From the NCBI GenBank assembly GCA_030621515.1, contig JAUXHN010000007.1, forward strand, positions 1 through 48,063: DNA of 48,063 bases. Direction: 5' to 3'. The position numbers and the translations under genes are program-made. This document shows, piece after piece, positions 25,403 to 33,805 of the stretch (position 1 is its first letter; each line of letters starts with the position of its first letter). The DNA is from Deltaproteobacteria bacterium (GTDB lineage Bacteria; Myxococcota_A; Polyangia; JAAYKL01). Below the pieces are notes generated by a model. The model had not been told where the DNA came from, ran no database searches, and saw only the letters and a list, made by a program, of their open reading frames with translations.

Positions 25403-26203
25403 ATGAAGCCCCTTATCCTGACTGAGGAGTTGGTTTTGGCGAAATACCCAGTTCTTATCTGGCTTGTTTTCTTGTTTCTGTGCGCAAGCTGGAGTTCCGG
25501 ATGCGATGATGGAGGTGGGGGGGGCGACTCGGATTCGGACAGCGATTCGGACAGCGATTCGGACAGCGACTCTGACACCGACTCTGATTCCGACACCGAC
25601 ACGGACACCGACTCTGACACCGATACGGACACGGACACCGATACGGACACAGACACCGAGGTGGTCTGCTCGGGTCACGGCGCCGAGTACACCTGGGGAT
25701 CGGTCACTGTCTGCGCCTGCTATCCGGGGTACACACCCTCTGACAGCTCCGGTAACGACTGCGTGCTCACAGATACAGTGTGCATGGGCGGCTCTATCGA
25801 CTTCGACGTGGACGGCGACGGGACCAACGAGACCTGGTTCGACCCCACTTATGATGAATGCTGGATGTACGAACTGGTCAACTACACGCGAGCGACCCAC
25901 GACCCGGAGGGCACGCCCGAGTGTCACACACCCCTGGGGTACAACGTTTTGTGGTCCGCCCACGGACGAAATCACTCGATGGAAATGTACAACGCCGGCT
26001 ACCTGTTCCACGAAGACTATCCCATGGGTCAGAACTGCGCTTACGGGGGCGACCCACCAACCGAGATGAACATGTACATGACCGGCCCAAGCGAGCCGCA
26101 CTGCCCCGATTTGTCCCACCACTGCAACATCATGCGCTGTTCATACAGTCAGGTGGGCATCGGCTACTACTCAGGCACCTGGAACACGCAGAATTTCATG
26201 TAA
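25403..26203 (+). CDS. Stalked lipoprotein with EGF-like and CAP domains
   Basis: The protein has 266 residues. The lipobox is SSGC (Cys34), and the Asp-Ser/Thr stalk runs to about residue 87. A short EGF-like module follows (CSGHGAEYTWGSVTVCACYPGYTP), then a CAP/SCP domain. The CAP domain shows ELVNYTRATHDP, RNHSMEMYNAGYLFHEDY, GQNCAYGG and CSYSQVGIGYY, with the conserved His and Glu of the CAP cavity. CAP proteins bind sterols or lipids, or act as effectors. An alternative start is TTG 25436, which has GAGGAG 6 bases upstream and gives a cleaner signal peptide (AKYPVLIWLVFLFLCASW); the ATG at 25403 has a poor site. It is the third gene of the stalked cluster. Confidence 0.87.
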   Translation: MKPLILTEELVLAKYPVLIWLVFLFLCASWSSGCDDGGGGGDSDSDSDSDSDSDSDSDTDSDSDTDTDTDSDTDTDTDTDTDTDTEVVCSGHGAEYTWGSVTVCACYPGYTPSDSSGNDCVLTDTVCMGGSIDFDVDGDGTNETWFDPTYDECWMYELVNYTRATHDPEGTPECHTPLGYNVLWSAHGRNHSMEMYNAGYLFHEDYPMGQNCAYGGDPPTEMNMYMTGPSEPHCPDLSHHCNIMRCSYSQVGIGYYSGTWNTQNFM

Positions 26204-26235
26204 GGCGTCCATTGCCCAAAAAGGAGGAGTTTCTC

Positions 26236-26961
26236 ATGTCCCAAAAGATTCTTATATTGTTAATTGCCGTAGCGTTCATGGCCGTCTGGTCCGCCGGTTG
26301 CGACGAAGAGAATGCCTATGGAGGATCTGATTCTGACTCCGACTCCGACTCGGATTCCGACTCCGACTCGGATTCCGACTCGGATTCCGACTCCGACTCT
26401 GATACTGACTCCGATACTGACAGCGACTCCGATACTGACAGCGACTCCGACTCGGATAGCGACGGAGACGCCACCATCGGCAGTGGATCCAACTTCAGCA
26501 CCGTACAGGGGATGTTCGATTCAGTGAACGCCACAACCGAATCCTATGCCAGCCATGACCGATATGCGGGTTTCCCGTTCACTACCGGGTACTATCACGC
26601 CAACGTAACGTGGCCGTATACCAAAACGTGGGACGCGGCAGCGGCCGCAACCGCCCAGGCAGAGGCTGACGCGGTCGTGGGCGGCGCTACCCCGAGCGGC
26701 ACCGAAACCTTCAACAACCCGGGACAGTTGCCGGTATATATCGCAGGAACCGACACTGCGGCCTACACCGTCGGAGGCAAGGAACGCCCCGGATCGTTCA
26801 TCACGGATACGTGTACATTGTGCAACGCCAACCCGTTCATGCGCATGGGCCTTTTCTACCAGGATCCCGGCGGGGCCGGCCCCGTGCTTACCAAAATGGG
26901 CGTAGGCGCCGCTGCCATGTCCGACGGAAGCACATGGTGGGTCTTTCACCTGGTCCCATGA
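26236..26961 (+). CDS. Stalked lipoprotein with divergent CAP-like domain
   Basis: The protein has 241 residues. The signal MSQKILILLIAVAFMAVW ends in SAGC (Cys22), and the Asp-Ser/Thr stalk covers residues 31-76. The C-terminal domain has FSTVQGMFDSVNATTESY, TWDAAAAATAQAEADAVV and MGVGAAAMSDGSTWWVFHL. These resemble the first helix, second helix and last strands of CAP/SCP proteins, but the HxE cavity residues are not obvious. Family assignment is tentative. A strong AAGGAGGAG site fixes the ATG at 26236. It is the last gene of the four-gene stalked run, 32 bases after the CAP gene. Confidence 0.82.
   Translation: MSQKILILLIAVAFMAVWSAGCDEENAYGGSDSDSDSDSDSDSDSDSDSDSDSDSDTDSDTDSDSDTDSDSDSDSDGDATIGSGSNFSTVQGMFDSVNATTESYASHDRYAGFPFTTGYYHANVTWPYTKTWDAAAAATAQAEADAVVGGATPSGTETFNNPGQLPVYIAGTDTAAYTVGGKERPGSFITDTCTLCNANPFMRMGLFYQDPGGAGPVLTKMGVGAAAMSDGSTWWVFHLVP
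26326..26463 (+). repeat. Degenerate 6-base repeat encoding an Asp-Ser/Thr stalk
   Basis: About 23 copies of a GAYTCN/GAYACN hexamer unit encode the stalk of the CAP-like lipoprotein, with local perfect runs such as GACTCCGACTCGGATTCC. Confidence 0.9.
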
Positions 26962-26972
26962 AATAAACGCCG

Positions 26973-27281
26973 CTACTTGTGATTCTTCACGTCCGGAAAC
27001 TGATAGATAATCTCCAGTGGACCCACCATGCCGAGCTCGTCGCGAGCCACTTTCTCCATGTACTCGGGATCCGAGTGAAACGCCCGGATCTTGGACCTGA
27101 GGGCATCGTTGTCCCGAATGAGGCGGCGGTTGGTCTCATTGAGCTGTCGTAGCTCCAATTCCAGGCGATCCACCCGGGTTACTCCTCGGGCGTCAAGCAG
27201 TTTATATGGCACGAGAATCGCAGCCGTAATGATGAGGGCAGCGGGCAAGGCTACCTTGAAGAATCTGAAAAGCGAACCCAT
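26973..27281 (-). CDS. FtsB/DivIC-like septum formation initiator
   Basis: The protein has 102 residues. There is one N-terminal transmembrane helix (about residues 8-28), then a coiled coil (RVDRLELELRQLNETNRRLIRDNDALRSKI). The end is DPEYMEKVARDELGMVGPLEIIYQF, the conserved tail of FtsB/DivIC proteins. These bitopic proteins join FtsL and FtsQ in the divisome. The start is taken as MGSLFRFF (27281); the frame extends to 27317, but the extra residues look unrelated. It is divergent from the ABC-F gene with only 58 bases between starts. Confidence 0.87.
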   Translation of the reverse strand: MGSLFRFFKVALPAALIITAAILVPYKLLDARGVTRVDRLELELRQLNETNRRLIRDNDALRSKIRAFHSDPEYMEKVARDELGMVGPLEIIYQFPDVKNHK

Positions 27282-27339
27282 TGTCTCAAAATACAGCGCC
27301 GAGACCTCGTGGGTCAAAAAACATGGTACAGATGCCTCG

Positions 27340-29226
27340 ATGCTTCATGTCAAAGGCATAACCTATCGCATCGGCGACCGTACCCTGTTCGAGGGCGCCT
27401 CGGCCCATGTGCCGGCCGGCAAGCGAATAGGCTTCGTCGGCGCCAACGGCTCCGGCAAGACTACCCTGCTACGACTGATAACGCAGGAACTGGAGCTGGA
27501 CGGGGGCACCATTGACGTGAGGACCGGGTGCAAGATGGGCACGGTTGCACAGGAGGCCCCGGGTGGATCTCGAACACCGCTGGAAACCGTGATCGCCTCG
27601 GACACGGAGTTGACGATGTTGCTCGCGCAATCGCGGACCTGCGACGATCCCAATACCATAGCGGAGATCCACACGCGCCTCACAGACATTGACGCCCACA
27701 CGGCCACCGCCCGGGCGGCGATCATCCTTGCCGGCCTCGGGTTCGACGAGGCGATGCAATCGGTCCCGCTTGCGAGCCTTTCGGGGGGCTGGAGAATGCG
27801 GGTGGCGCTGGCCTGTGCGCTCTTTTGCGAACCCGATCTGCTCCTTCTCGACGAGCCCTCCAATCATCTGGATCTGGAGTCGGTCCTGTGGCTCGAAGGG
27901 TTTCTCAAGTCCTATCCGCACACCCTGTTGATCGTCAGCCACGACCGAAACCTCCTCAACAACGTGGCACAGAACACGTTGCTGGTTGAGGACGGTAAAT
28001 TGACCATGTACTCCGGCGACTTTGACGCGTTCCTGAAGGCGCGCTCGGCGCAGATGGCGCTGGCACAGGCGGCCCGAGTGAAACAGGAGAATCAGCGCGT
28101 GCGCATGTCGGCGTTCATACAACGTTTCAGAGCCAAGGCATCCAAGGCCAAGCAGGCCCAGAGCCGTATCAAGATGCTGGAGCGTCTCGAACCCGTACAG
28201 GCGATCGCCTCCGGCAACAGGGTGGTCTTTCAGTTTCCCGAACCCCTGGCCAGGCCCTCGCCACTGATAAAATTGGACGGGGTGCGGGTAGGCTACGACC
28301 CCGAGCGACCCGTCCTCGACGATCTTCACCTGAGCATTTTCAACGACGACCGCATCGCCCTGCTGGGCGCAAACGGCAACGGAAAAACCACCCTTGCCCG
28401 GCTGCTGGCCAGAGAGCTGTCGCCATTCTTCGGCGAGTTTGTTGCGTCCTCCAAGATCTGTATCGGCTACTTTACCCAGGATCATCTGGAGCGGCTGAAT
28501 GTCAACATATCCGCCCTCGATCAGATGCGCAGCGCCCAGCCCGACGATTCGGCCCAGGAAGTTCGCAGCCGGCTCGGCAGTTTCGGTTTCGCGCAAAGCA
28601 GAGCCGAAGTACTCGTGGGGAGCCTTTCCGGCGGTGAGAAGACCAGGCTGGCGCTGGCGTTGCTCGCCCGCAGGCGTCCCAACCTGTTGATCCTGGACGA
28701 ACCCGCCAACCACCTGGACGTGGAAGCACGGGAGGCGCTGATACACGGGCTCAACGATTACGACGGCGCGATAATACTGATCTCCCACGATCGGCATCTC
28801 ATCGAGGCGACCGTCGATCAGTTGTGGGTTGTAGGAGAGGGCACCTGCAGGCAATACTTCGGTGATCTGGGCGACTACCATAAACTCCTCCTCGAGCAGC
28901 GGCAGTTCCATCGGCGGGCCGCCAGATCCGCAAGGGAGGTTGGGGGCGAACAAAGGAAGAGCCGGAAAGATGGACGTCGGCAGGCCGCCGATGAGCGTGC
29001 GAGGCTCGCTCCCCTGAAGAAGGCGGTATCCGAGGCGGAGGCGATGATGGAGCGGCTTTGCGCGCAGAAGGATCACATCGACGGCCGGCTGGCGGATCCC
29101 GGTGTCTACACGGGACCATCTGAAGAAATCGCGTCGCTCACCCGGCGGCAACGGGAGCTGGAAAAGCTCATCGCAAATGCCGAAGAGGCGTGGCTCGACG
29201 CCCAGTCTCAGATTGATAACTCGTAA
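27340..29226 (+). CDS. ABC-F family ATPase (ribosome-associated)
   Basis: The protein has 628 residues and two nucleotide-binding domains without membrane segments. NBD1 has Walker A GANGSGKTT, signature LSGGW and Walker B LLLLDEPSNHLD. NBD2 has GANGNGKTT, LSGGEKTRLALA and LLILDEPANHLD. A charged linker of about 80 residues joins them, with a C-terminal coiled coil (KKAVSEAEAMMERL). This is the YheS/Uup-type ABC-F plan; such proteins act at the ribosome in translation or antibiotic protection. The ATG at 27340 begins the first domain but has no strong ribosome site; the open frame upstream overlaps the divergent gene. Exact subfamily is uncertain. Confidence 0.93.
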   Translation: MLHVKGITYRIGDRTLFEGASAHVPAGKRIGFVGANGSGKTTLLRLITQELELDGGTIDVRTGCKMGTVAQEAPGGSRTPLETVIASDTELTMLLAQSRTCDDPNTIAEIHTRLTDIDAHTATARAAIILAGLGFDEAMQSVPLASLSGGWRMRVALACALFCEPDLLLLDEPSNHLDLESVLWLEGFLKSYPHTLLIVSHDRNLLNNVAQNTLLVEDGKLTMYSGDFDAFLKARSAQMALAQAARVKQENQRVRMSAFIQRFRAKASKAKQAQSRIKMLERLEPVQAIASGNRVVFQFPEPLARPSPLIKLDGVRVGYDPERPVLDDLHLSIFNDDRIALLGANGNGKTTLARLLARELSPFFGEFVASSKICIGYFTQDHLERLNVNISALDQMRSAQPDDSAQEVRSRLGSFGFAQSRAEVLVGSLSGGEKTRLALALLARRRPNLLILDEPANHLDVEAREALIHGLNDYDGAIILISHDRHLIEATVDQLWVVGEGTCRQYFGDLGDYHKLLLEQRQFHRRAARSAREVGGEQRKSRKDGRRQAADERARLAPLKKAVSEAEAMMERLCAQKDHIDGRLADPGVYTGPSEEIASLTRRQRELEKLIANAEEAWLDAQSQIDNS

Positions 29227-29237
29227 CGGTAGGACGG

Positions 29238-30296
29238 TCACACCTCCACGGGCGGCAGCTCTACCGTTTCGAGACGGATGCGGTTCCGGTCGGCCACACC
29301 GAGCCCTATTTTCTCGGCAAAGGAGAGGTAGGCGACCGGCCTGCGCACGGCGGCGAGGGTTCGCATTTTCTTGCTCGCCCGGTATTTCTCGACGATCTCA
29401 AAGCACACCGCGTCCATGGCCACCGGATCGGTGGTAGCGTAAACGCTGTCGTGGGACACATGGGCCTTGGCGTTGTGCTTGGGGCCGCCGTCGTAGAGGC
29501 AGAAGGATCCGTCGCAGATGATGAGCCGCACCCGCCCGCGAATCTGCTCGAGTGCGTAGAAGTGCGGCATGGCCGTGTGGATCTCACGGTGCATCATGGG
29601 GGGCCGCTCCACGCAGCCGAACACCATGTTCTTCATGGCGCAGGTGATACCCGCCAGGTCATGGTCCTTGAGCACCGGCACGTTGATGATGGCCGTGGAC
29701 CAGGTGAGGGTCTTCGCCAGCTTGCCCTTGCCCCCGCCTTCCGTTCTGGTGTAGTCGTCCTCGTAACCCAATACTTCATGGTTGATCACGCGCAGCTTGC
29801 CGGGTTTATCCTGCCACTGGTACCTGGCGCCGCGCATGTTCCCTCCGAATTGATCGAAAATCATGATGTTCTCGTCGGGAACCCCCACGGATCGAACACC
29901 CTCCACGATGGGGTTCACCACCTCCACTGTGGTTGAGGAAAACCGGCCGCCCAGAACGTTTATCTTTATTCCCACCCGGTCGTCCGCGTTGATGAAGCGG
30001 CTCCACGCCTTGACCGGATCCGCCTCCCCCGCCAGGGTAGTGACAGCCTTCTGAACCATCTCGCTCGCCGCCGACGCGTGGGGGAAGTTCCTGCCGCGCA
30101 TGCCCGGCTTGTGCACCTCCACCACATGCCCCGGCCCGGTGGCCGGCACCGTCGTTTCGGCAGTGTTCTTTTGAGCCGCCTCGCTCCTGGATCCGTCGAG
30201 GCCCACCAGTCCAAAAGCGGACGCGGCCACGCCAAGCCTGATGGCTTCACGGCGGCTCAAGAAGTGTTTTTCCCTGTCGTTCCCGTGTGACATCAC
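29238..30296 (-). CDS. Tat-exported DUF362 protein
   Basis: The protein has 352 residues. The N-terminus contains a twin-arginine signal (SRREAIRLGVAASAFGLVGL), predicting folded export to the periplasm. The body is a DUF362 domain (PF04015) with RVGIKINVLGG, INVPVLKDHDLAGITCAMKNM and ATTDPVAMDAV. No ferredoxin cluster motifs are seen, so it is the non-ferredoxin DUF362 type. Biochemical function of the family is poorly known. Its ATG overlaps the stop of the ModE-like regulator (ATGA), so the regulator probably controls it. Confidence 0.92.
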   Translation of the reverse strand: MMSHGNDREKHFLSRREAIRLGVAASAFGLVGLDGSRSEAAQKNTAETTVPATGPGHVVEVHKPGMRGRNFPHASAASEMVQKAVTTLAGEADPVKAWSRFINADDRVGIKINVLGGRFSSTTVEVVNPIVEGVRSVGVPDENIMIFDQFGGNMRGARYQWQDKPGKLRVINHEVLGYEDDYTRTEGGGKGKLAKTLTWSTAIINVPVLKDHDLAGITCAMKNMVFGCVERPPMMHREIHTAMPHFYALEQIRGRVRLIICDGSFCLYDGGPKHNAKAHVSHDSVYATTDPVAMDAVCFEIVEKYRASKKMRTLAAVRRPVAYLSFAEKIGLGVADRNRIRLETVELPPVEV

Positions 30297-30652
30297 TTCT
30301 CCTTAAAATCGGGAAATTCATCGGGAAGCATCTTTGCCGCCAGCTCTTCCACCACTCCGGTGGCCTTCTCGTTGAATTCCTCGAACCGGCGGATGAACTC
30401 CACGGCCTCGTCGGTGAGGACTGCACCACCGTGCCTGGCCCCACCCGCCACGCCTTCCACCAGCTTCATGCCCAGTCGATCCTCGGTTGCCCGCACCTTT
30501 CCCCATACTGCCCGGTAGGACATTCCGAGCTCCCGGGCCGCGGCGCTCAAGGATCCGGTTTTCAATATAGCATGAAATATCTTGAGACGCCCCTCGCCCA
30601 CAAGCAGTTTTCCGTCATCGTTTTCGACCCAGATCTTGGTGTGGATTTTCAT
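30293..30652 (-). CDS. ModE N-terminal-like winged-helix regulator
   Basis: The protein has 119 residues. The helix-turn-helix GRLKIFHAILKTGSLSAAARELGMSYRAVWGKV, followed by GGAVLTDEAVEFIRRFEEF, is the LysR/ModE-type N-terminal domain (COG2005). There is no molybdate-binding domain, so it is a stand-alone regulator. The ATG at 30652 (MKIHTKIW) is preferred over a TTG at 30667; neither has a strong ribosome site. It overlaps the DUF362 gene by 4 bases and is likely its regulator. Confidence 0.85.
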   Translation of the reverse strand: MKIHTKIWVENDDGKLLVGEGRLKIFHAILKTGSLSAAARELGMSYRAVWGKVRATEDRLGMKLVEGVAGGARHGGAVLTDEAVEFIRRFEEFNEKATGVVEELAAKMLPDEFPDFKEK

Positions 30653-30682
30653 GCGCTTGGACGGCAACGGAAGCCGGATACT

Positions 30683-31267
30683 CTACTTGCAACCGCCCAG
30701 ATAGAACTCCAGTTGGATGGATTCCAGGGACGTCCCGCTGTCCGGGTCCTGGACATTATTCAGGCCCTGGCAGTTGATGTAAACGTAGTAGTCAAAGGAC
30801 TTGGCGACGACGGGGATAAGCTCTCCCTCGGCGGGCTCGGCGAAAAGCTCGACGTTACATGAGCTGTCCAGCTCCCCGGAGCCGATGTTGTAGGTGTTGA
30901 CGTTCTTCAAGGTGATATGACCAAAAGTGGTGAAAAGCGTTTCGTCGTCCTTGGGTTGGCCATGTTCGTCGAAAACACCCTGCACAGGCTCGCCGGGGAT
31001 CCCACTGACGTAGAGATAGGCCTTGGTGGCCCCGGAAACACTGGACTCGTCGGCGTGCCCCACCTCGAACTTGAGTTCGCCGTCCTTGTACTGGCAATAG
31101 CCATAGTACTTGGCGCCACTCTTCGCGAGAGTGCCGTCGAAGTTCAACTCATCACATTGGTTGCAGTTGATGGATCCGTTGACGTATGCGGGTTTTACTT
31201 CCTCATCACACGACAGGAGCGCGAATACCATCACGCCGACGATCATTCCCCATAAAACAGTTTTCAT
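30683..31267 (-). CDS. Hypothetical lipoprotein
   Basis: The protein has 194 residues. The lipobox is ALLSC (Cys20) after MKTVLWGMIVGVMVF. The mature part is beta-rich with eight further cysteines, including CNQC and a C-terminal GGCK. No family is recognised. Strong AAGGAG supports the start. It lies between trpS and the ModE-like regulator on the same strand. Confidence 0.78.
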   Translation of the reverse strand: MKTVLWGMIVGVMVFALLSCDEEVKPAYVNGSINCNQCDELNFDGTLAKSGAKYYGYCQYKDGELKFEVGHADESSVSGATKAYLYVSGIPGEPVQGVFDEHGQPKDDETLFTTFGHITLKNVNTYNIGSGELDSSCNVELFAEPAEGELIPVVAKSFDYYVYINCQGLNNVQDPDSGTSLESIQLEFYLGGCK

Positions 31268-31347
31268 GATTTTATCTCCTTGCGACGGACTGCTTCGTCC
31301 TGTGCGATCGAAAAGATACTAACTTCTATTCTTGCTTTTTCTCAACC

Positions 31348-32577
31348 TTATTTACCCAACCCCGCGAAAACTCCGTGTCCCACCCCCATGACCTCGCGAA
31401 CCTCCTCCATTGTCTGCGAGGCGATATCGGAGCACCTTTGTCGACCCGCATCGAGGGCATCGATGACCAGCCCCTTGTGCCGCCTGAGGTGGTCCGCGCG
31501 ATCCCTGATGGGAGCAAGCTCCGCGTCCATACTCTGCGCGAGGACCTTCTTACAATCGAAACAGCCGATAGTTCCCTTGCGACATCCCTGCGCCAGTTCG
31601 TCCCGCACGTCCGGTTCCGTGAAGAAACCGTGTATGGAAAACACGTTGCAGATCTCGGGGCGGCCCGGATCCGATCTTCGTATCCGCTGGGGATCCGTGT
31701 ACGCGTTTTTTAGCTTGGCCGTTATCTCCTCCGTGGAATCGAGCATACCGATGTGATTGCCCAGACTCTTGGACATCTTGCTCTTTCCGTCGAGCCCCAG
31801 AATCCGGGGCGCCTCGCTCTTGATCCGCCGCGCGACGGGGAACACCTCCCCGAACTTCTTGTTGAAACGCTGCGCCACTTCCCTGCACAGCTCCAGGTGT
31901 TGCTCCTGATCCTCTCCGACCGGCACGAGCGTCGCCTTGTACAACAGGATATCCGCGGCCTGCAGGACCGGGTACCCGAACAGAGCCGTGGACGCCTCCG
32001 CCACACCCAGTCCCACCTGCAAGCGCTGCATGATATTGCCCATCCGGTCGTTCATCCTGGCTACTGTCTCACCGATGGCGACGTCGTCCCTGGTGTCCGG
32101 ATCGAGGCTGTCCAGGTCTTTCTTCAGCTCGTCCAGCCCCTCGAGGGCTTCACCCCCCAGAGTTTTCAGGTTGTGAATGGCGGTCTTCATGGCGCCGCCT
32201 TCTTTTCTGGTCAGCTTTCTCTGCAAGGCGTTGCGGGCCTTGTCCTTGAACTGGGTCATTCTGAACAGGGATCCCAGCGGGGTCACGGTGTTGAACAACC
32301 AGGTCAGCTCCGTGTGCTCGGGAACATGGGATTGCACAAAGATCGTGCATTTCTCCGGATCGAGACCGCAGGCCATGGTCGCGAGTGAAGCATCGAAGGT
32401 CATGGCCGGCAATCGGGACGGATCGTATTCCACGGTGATGGCGTGATCGTCCACCACACAGTAAATCGCGTCGTGATCGTCACACAACTCCACCCAGCGC
32501 TTCACCGCGCCAAGGTAGTTGCCTATGTGGATCTCGCCGCTCGGCTGGATGCCACTGAAGACACGTTCCGAGTTCAT
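31348..32577 (-). CDS. trpS: Tryptophan-tRNA ligase with an internal insertion
   Basis: The protein has 409 residues, longer than the usual 330-340. The class I signatures are present: HIGN in SGEIHIGNYLGAV (HIGH, residues 17-20) and KMSKS (267-271). It also has TWLFNTVTPLGSLFRMTQFKDK and the PVGEDQEQHLEL motif. About 70 extra residues (roughly 116-188, Lys/Glu/Asp-rich) lie between FKDKARNAL and VGLGVAEA. In compact enzymes these two regions are nearly continuous. The insertion keeps frame and both active-site motifs, so the enzyme should charge tRNA-Trp normally. A GGGAGG site precedes the ATG. It is part of a long same-strand run. Confidence 0.95.
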   Translation of the reverse strand: MNSERVFSGIQPSGEIHIGNYLGAVKRWVELCDDHDAIYCVVDDHAITVEYDPSRLPAMTFDASLATMACGLDPEKCTIFVQSHVPEHTELTWLFNTVTPLGSLFRMTQFKDKARNALQRKLTRKEGGAMKTAIHNLKTLGGEALEGLDELKKDLDSLDPDTRDDVAIGETVARMNDRMGNIMQRLQVGLGVAEASTALFGYPVLQAADILLYKATLVPVGEDQEQHLELCREVAQRFNKKFGEVFPVARRIKSEAPRILGLDGKSKMSKSLGNHIGMLDSTEEITAKLKNAYTDPQRIRRSDPGRPEICNVFSIHGFFTEPDVRDELAQGCRKGTIGCFDCKKVLAQSMDAELAPIRDRADHLRRHKGLVIDALDAGRQRCSDIASQTMEEVREVMGVGHGVFAGLGK

Positions 32578-32600
32578 CCGGTTCCTCCCGATCTCTCGAA

Positions 32601-32996
32601 TCAGCCCTCTTCGTCCAGAGACAGCAAGGACGCGATTAGTAACTGATCCGAAACGTTCCGGACCCTTTCGAGCTCACCCTTGTCGAGCCAGAAACCCTTG
32701 CACGACGGACAGGTGTCCAGGATCAGGCTCTTGAACTGAGCCGGATGCACCTTGTCGAGCATGGTTCCCGTCTCACATCGAGGGCAGAAGAGCTCAATAT
32801 CCTCGTTGCTGGCCTTTACCTCTCCAAATTCAATTTTCTCGATGTCCAGGAAAAAATTGTCGTCCAGCTTCTGGAGCTCTTCCGGGTCCAGCCAGATCCC
32901 CTTGCACTGCGGGCAAATATCGATCTCGACGATATCCTTCCCCTCACCGCGGGCCTTGACCTCCAGTTCCACACCATCACATCGAAGGCATTTCAT
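32601..32996 (-). CDS. Double zf-TFIIB zinc-ribbon protein
   Basis: The protein has 131 residues. Two intact knuckles: CLRC with CPQCKGIWLD, and CPRC with CPSCKGFWLD. The start MKCLRC at 32996 has AGGAGG 5 bases upstream. It is a paralogue of the zinc ribbon at 15570-15950, but all eight ligands are kept here. It lies 23 bases upstream of trpS. The function of this family is not established. Confidence 0.88.
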   Translation of the reverse strand: MKCLRCDGVELEVKARGEGKDIVEIDICPQCKGIWLDPEELQKLDDNFFLDIEKIEFGEVKASNEDIELFCPRCETGTMLDKVHPAQFKSLILDTCPSCKGFWLDKGELERVRNVSDQLLIASLLSLDEEG

Positions 32997-33038
32997 GTTC
33001 CCTCCTAAAACGGAAAAAAGAAGCGGCACGAATCGCAG

Positions 33039-33299
33039 CTAGAAATCACCGGTGTCGACGACTTTGGGAATCTCGTCTACGAAGCTCTCGCGCAACTCCA
33101 TCACTTCGTACACCATGCCCTGCCGGGTCGCGATAAAAAACGCGTTGGGTTTCTGTACGCGACCCTCGATGACCGTCTCCTCCAGCCGAATCACCCCGCC
33201 TTTCCCCTTCTTCTGGGCGATGGCGGAGGCGCCGGCCCCAAGGATGAGGACGACCACTGTGAAAACGGCAAGAAATCTAAAAAAGAAATTATCGTTCAT
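33039..33299 (-). CDS. Small exported hypothetical protein
   Basis: The protein has 86 residues. A signal peptide or signal anchor (FFFRFLAVFTVVVLILGAG) with a possible cleavage at ASAIAQ is followed by a basic and then acidic short domain (RLEETVIEGRVQKPNAFFI). No family is recognised. GGGGG lies upstream of the ATG. It lies between argR and the zinc ribbon in the same run. Confidence 0.75.
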   Translation of the reverse strand: MNDNFFFRFLAVFTVVVLILGAGASAIAQKKGKGGVIRLEETVIEGRVQKPNAFFIATRQGMVYEVMELRESFVDEIPKVVDTGDF

Positions 33300-33326
33300 G
33301 CCAACCCCCTATCAAAAAAAACAGTT

Positions 33327-33773
33327 TCAATCCAGCAGCTCCGAAAGCCGGTCGACAAAGGACCGGGCGTCATTGTCAATACGGGTCACGATCAGGACGG
33401 TATCATCGCCGGCAACGGTCCCGAGGATTTCCTTGTATCGCCCGTCGTCAATTGCGAGCGCAACCGGCTGGGCGCTTCCCGGGGATGTCTTGACCACCAC
33501 CAGGTTATTCGCCTGATCGACTCTCGTCACGAGCCTCCTCAGCGTACCCTCGGGATCCGGCATCTGGGGCGTATCCGCAGTACCGGCGTTCCCGAGGGTC
33601 GTGTATCCCCCTTTTGATTTCATCAGGTTCAGGTCGGCAATATCTCGCGATAGCGTCGCCTGGGTAACGTTGAAGCCATTCTTTGAAAGCTGCTGCGCCA
33701 ACACGGCCTGGCTGGAAACTCGATGTTCGCGGACAATCTCCAGGATGGCTTGCTGGCGGGTTCTCTTTGACAT
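33327..33773 (-). CDS. argR: ArgR-family arginine repressor
   Basis: The protein has 148 residues. The winged helix has RQQAILEIVREHRVSSQAVLAQQL and VTQATLSRDIADLNL, the SR motif of the ArgR DNA-contact helix. The C-terminal oligomerisation/arginine domain has GTVAGDDTVLIVTR and is preceded by a Gly-rich hinge. It normally represses arginine biosynthesis; no arg gene is in the window. The ATG at 33773 (MSKRTRQ) has GGAAAG upstream; a GTG at 33806 is a weaker choice. Confidence 0.95.
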   Translation of the reverse strand: MSKRTRQQAILEIVREHRVSSQAVLAQQLSKNGFNVTQATLSRDIADLNLMKSKGGYTTLGNAGTADTPQMPDPEGTLRRLVTRVDQANNLVVVKTSPGSAQPVALAIDDGRYKEILGTVAGDDTVLIVTRIDNDARSFVDRLSELLD

Positions 33774-33805
33774 TCGAACTTTCCGGGGCACAAGAAGGCC
33801 CTTCA

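Noticed and set aside
24866-26122. 418-codon antisense frame with Val/Arg-Ile repeats
   Set aside because: It is produced by the Asp-Ser repeat DNA read backwards.
23729-26463. CRISPR-like array
   Set aside because: The repeats are short, degenerate, codon-phased and inside open frames; there are no spacers.
27469-29241. 590-codon open frame antisense to the ABC-F ATPase
   Set aside because: The opposite strand has intact Walker and signature motifs; the antisense frame is a high-GC artefact.
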